From CAYWEP01 sp964608945 (GTDB taxonomy: Bacteria > Patescibacteriota > Microgenomatia > Levybacterales > UBA12049): a stretch of 6,398 nt of DNA. The translations under genes were made by a program, and so were the position numbers. How positions within the stretch are numbered: position 1 is the first letter of the stretch; each line of letters opens with the position of its first letter. The stretch covers positions 1-6,398 of the forward strand of contig CAZSQB010000058.1 in NCBI GenBank assembly GCA_964608945.1, given 5' to 3'. Shown one piece after another: positions 5,470 through 6,398 of the stretch. A model generated the notes under the pieces. It worked only from the letters and a program-made list of their open reading frames with translations. It ran no database searches and had not been told where the DNA came from.

Positions 5470-5497
5470 GAAAAATGTCCCCGGCGTCAGCGGATAA
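5470..5497 (+). repeat. Imperfect direct repeat, copy 2 (intergenic)
   Basis: Found 10 bases after the stop of the 440-residue gene. Read in the matching frame it encodes V-P-G-V-S-G then TAA, the same tail as the Gln-rich protein, but upstream of it there is no similarity to that protein and no ORF. It is followed by a T-rich stretch (5498-5502). A 3-bp GC stem (CCG/CGG, 5481-5493) is too weak to call a terminator. Confidence 0.55.
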
Positions 5498-5517
5498 TTT
5501 TTGTTGTGTTTTACATA

Positions 5518-5546
5518 TTGCAAATTTATTACCTGAAGGGTAGAGT
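5518..5546 (+). promoter_or_regulatory. Weak candidate promoter for the coiled-coil gene
   Basis: TTGCAA (5518-5523) and TAGAGT (5541-5546) each match consensus at four of six positions with 17-base spacing; the -10 ends 9 bases before ATG 5556. A closer TATAAC (5549-5554) abuts the ATG and would start transcription inside the gene. Evidence is weak. Confidence 0.3.
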
Positions 5547-5555
5547 AGTATAACT

Positions 5556-5870
5556 ATGTTGACAAAGACTGATCTTGCAGAAATTAAAAAAATTGTTAAA
5601 GAAGTTGTCAGAGAAGAAGTAGGGAATGAAGCTCAGGCTCTTAAAGAGGAACTACAAGCGGATATAAACATGTCAAGAATGAGAATACAGAGTGAGATTA
5701 GTGAACTCAAAGACAGAATCAAAAATCTTGAAATTCGAGTTACCAAAATGCACAAAGAGCTGAAAGAAGAAATAAAAATGGTTTCACATTTTCTCGACAA
5801 GGATAATATGAAAACTCTCAAACGAGTAAAACGAATCGAAGAACATCTTGGATTACCCGCGGCTCAATAA
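5556..5870 (+). CDS. Small coiled-coil protein
   Basis: 104 residues, almost wholly helical and highly charged. It opens MLTKTDLAEIKKIVKEVV and continues as heptad-patterned helix (SEISELKDRIKNLEIRV, HKELKEEIKMVSHFL). It ends with KRVKRIEEHLGLP, a short C-terminal motif. Similar small proteins with an MLTK-D-L start and an IE-HLGL end are, from memory, common in Microgenomates genomes; their function is unknown. No cysteine, signal peptide or membrane segment is present, so it is likely a cytoplasmic oligomer. There is no Shine-Dalgarno at normal spacing (an AAGGG lies too far upstream, 5536-5540). Its TAA shares one base with the ATG of the following transporter remnant (TAATG), a translational-coupling arrangement. 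Confidence 0.8.
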   Translation: MLTKTDLAEIKKIVKEVVREEVGNEAQALKEELQADINMSRMRIQSEISELKDRIKNLEIRVTKMHKELKEEIKMVSHFLDKDNMKTLKRVKRIEEHLGLPAAQ

Positions 5871-6082
5871 TGCATTCGTTGATCACGCTTTTGTTGGGAT
5901 TTGGATTAGGGCTCAAATACGCTTTCGAAGCAGATCATGTGATCGCTGTTTCAACTACTATCTCTGAGCAGAAACAGCCACTGCAGCTTGGAGGCCATTT
6001 GACCTCTCGCTTAAGATGCCCTATTGATAACCCATCGTATAATAAAGAAACAAACATGCTTCAATTCACCAGACGCTTCTGA
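5870..6082 (+). pseudogene. Truncated nickel/cobalt transporter (NiCoT/HoxN-like) remnant
   Basis: The first 40 residues look like the start of a nickel/cobalt transporter: a hydrophobic helix LITLLLGFGLGL, then KYAFEADHVIAVST and ISEQKQP. This corresponds to the family signature around HX4DH in the second helix, which binds the metal. Here the first His of that motif is Tyr and the Asp of the usual DADH is Glu. After about residue 40 (near base 5990) similarity stops and the remaining 30 residues are polar and unrelated. Intact members have about 200-350 residues and six to eight membrane helices; no continuation is visible in any frame before cysS. The ATG overlaps the stop of the coiled-coil gene (TAATG), so the pair was probably an operon before the loss. 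A short functional peptide cannot be excluded. Confidence 0.6.
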
Positions 6083-6124
6083 ATAAGAGTCGATTAGCCG
6101 ATGATATATTCCGCTAGCCTCGGA

Positions 6125-6144
6125 TTTATGGTATAATCCATAAA
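6125..6144 (+). promoter_or_regulatory. Extended -10 promoter inside an inverted repeat, upstream of cysS
   Basis: TGGTATAAT (6129-6137) is an extended -10 with a perfect TATAAT hexamer. The hexamer is flanked exactly by TTTATGG (6125-6131) and CCATAAA (6138-6144), a perfect 7-bp inverted repeat. Transcription would start near 6144, giving cysS a leader of about 120 bases that carries the palindromic element. No good -35 is visible. This is the only plausible promoter I see for cysS. Confidence 0.45.
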
Positions 6145-6162
6145 GGTAAAATCCGCAGTTGA

Positions 6163-6244
6163 GATTCTGGAGTCGTCGTTTCACTCCTCCCCAGAATGAC
6201 GTCATTCTGGTAAGTCGAAACGAAGTGGAGACGCATCCAGAATC
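6163..6244. repeat. MITE/REP-like palindromic element (ATTCTGG/CCAGAAT)
   Basis: About 82 bases bounded by GATTCTGG (6163-6170) and CCAGAATC (6237-6244), an 8-bp terminal inverted repeat. The centre is a perfect 20-bp palindrome, CCAGAATGACGTCATTCTGG (6191-6210). It therefore contains four alternating arms and can fold as two adjacent 7-8 bp hairpins or one larger cruciform; CGTTTC (6177-6182) and GAAACG (6217-6222) add further pairing. The composition matches the widespread 'ATTCTGG...CCAGAATGAC' intergenic repeats known from many bacteria. No coding sequence is supported across it; the 6083-6263 gap holds only this element and the promoter before it. Confidence 0.75.
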
Positions 6245-6263
6245 CCTTTCGAATTTATCAAGC

Positions 6264-6398
6264 ATGTTAAAACTTTACAATTCTTTATCACGGCAAATAG
6301 AAGATTTTAAACCACTCAACCCGCCACTTGTCACCATGTATATTTGTGGTCCGACAGTGTATGATTTTGCACACATCGGTAATTTCCGTACCTACACG
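6264..6398 (+). CDS. cysS: Cysteinyl-tRNA synthetase, N-terminal part (cut by window end)
   Basis: Charges tRNA-Cys with cysteine; class I aminoacyl-tRNA synthetase, cytoplasmic. Only 45 residues are inside the window, but they carry the diagnostic N-terminal block. This comprises LYNSLSRQIEDF, then MYICGPTVYD with the zinc-ligand cysteine at position 28 (the same position as in E. coli), and AHIGNFRTY holding the HIGH-type ATP-binding motif (HIGN, 37-40). The spacing from Met1 to Cys28 is that of a full-length enzyme, which supports ATG 6264 as the start. There is no Shine-Dalgarno and no -10 box immediately before the ATG; the likely promoter is at 6129-6137, so the leader contains the palindromic element. 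The rest of the protein lies outside the window. Confidence 0.95.
   Translation, partial: MLKLYNSLSRQIEDFKPLNPPLVTMYICGPTVYDFAHIGNFRTYT

Noticed and set aside
6038..6043. Second TATAAT upstream of cysS
   Set aside because: It lies inside the decayed transporter reading with no -35 or extended -10 TG, and the copy at 6132-6137 is better placed; not distinguishable from chance in AT-rich DNA.
6083..6263. tRNA or structured leader (T-box type) before cysS
   Set aside because: No cloverleaf, no anticodon-like stem or T-box sequence; the structure present is explained by the palindromic repeat.
6011..6265. 84-residue open frame on the minus strand before cysS
   Set aside because: It runs through the whole palindromic element and the TATAAT palindrome, has no recognisable protein features, and its start lies inside the cysS start region. 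Palindromic repeats often leave open frames by chance.

Overview
The window looks like a piece of a small-genome bacterium of the Candidate Phyla Radiation (Patescibacteria), most probably the Microgenomates side. Four things suggest this. The partial first gene pairs a Thr/Pro-rich linker with a PsbP-like domain. A Gln-rich charged protein ends in PGVSG, and a small coiled-coil protein starts MLTKTDL and ends EEHLGLP; both resemble proteins I associate with that group. The window also carries dispersed palindromic repeats of the 'CGTCATTGCGAGG' and 'ATTCTGG...CCAGAAT' kinds. This placement rests on recognition, not on a search. No intact gene ends in TGA, and nothing contradicts the standard bacterial code.

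Layout. Bases 1-453 are the 3' end of a probably secreted or anchored PsbP-related protein. Bases 454-732 hold a doubtful minus-strand small ORF, a short dispersed repeat and a symmetrical promoter/operator-like sequence. prs (PRPP synthetase, 733-1635) and recR (recombination mediator, 1645-2259) are 9 bases apart and probably cotranscribed. recR converges on a minus-strand endonuclease/exonuclease/phosphatase-family gene (2256-3017); the two stop codons share the bases TTAA. That gene and a MIP18/SufT-like (DUF59) gene (3057-3365) diverge from a 39-base intergenic space carrying back-to-back -10 boxes. A long hairpin of tandem GAGTTATGA-like units (3375-3455) separates the DUF59 gene from the Gln-rich gene (3471-4058). 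Next come a 440-residue protein of unknown function with its own strong promoter (4137-5459), a coiled-coil protein (5556-5870), and a truncated nickel/cobalt-transporter remnant overlapping it by one base (5870-6082). A repeat-filled gap leads to the start of cysS (6264 onward, cut by the window end).

Two themes stand out. First, several genes have a recognisable -10 box only 6-10 bases before the start codon, and no gene has a Shine-Dalgarno sequence at normal spacing. This points to leaderless or near-leaderless mRNAs and corrects three start codons (3017, 3057, 4137). Second, the accessory part (3366-6263) is full of repeats and decay. It includes a 28-base imperfect direct repeat copying the 3' end of the Gln-rich gene to the far side of the 440-residue gene, a broken transporter, and a MITE-like palindromic element. 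The 440-residue protein is the most novel item: its C-terminus has the outline of a J-domain without the HPD motif, behind a long coiled coil. I saw no complete, clearly new multi-gene system.
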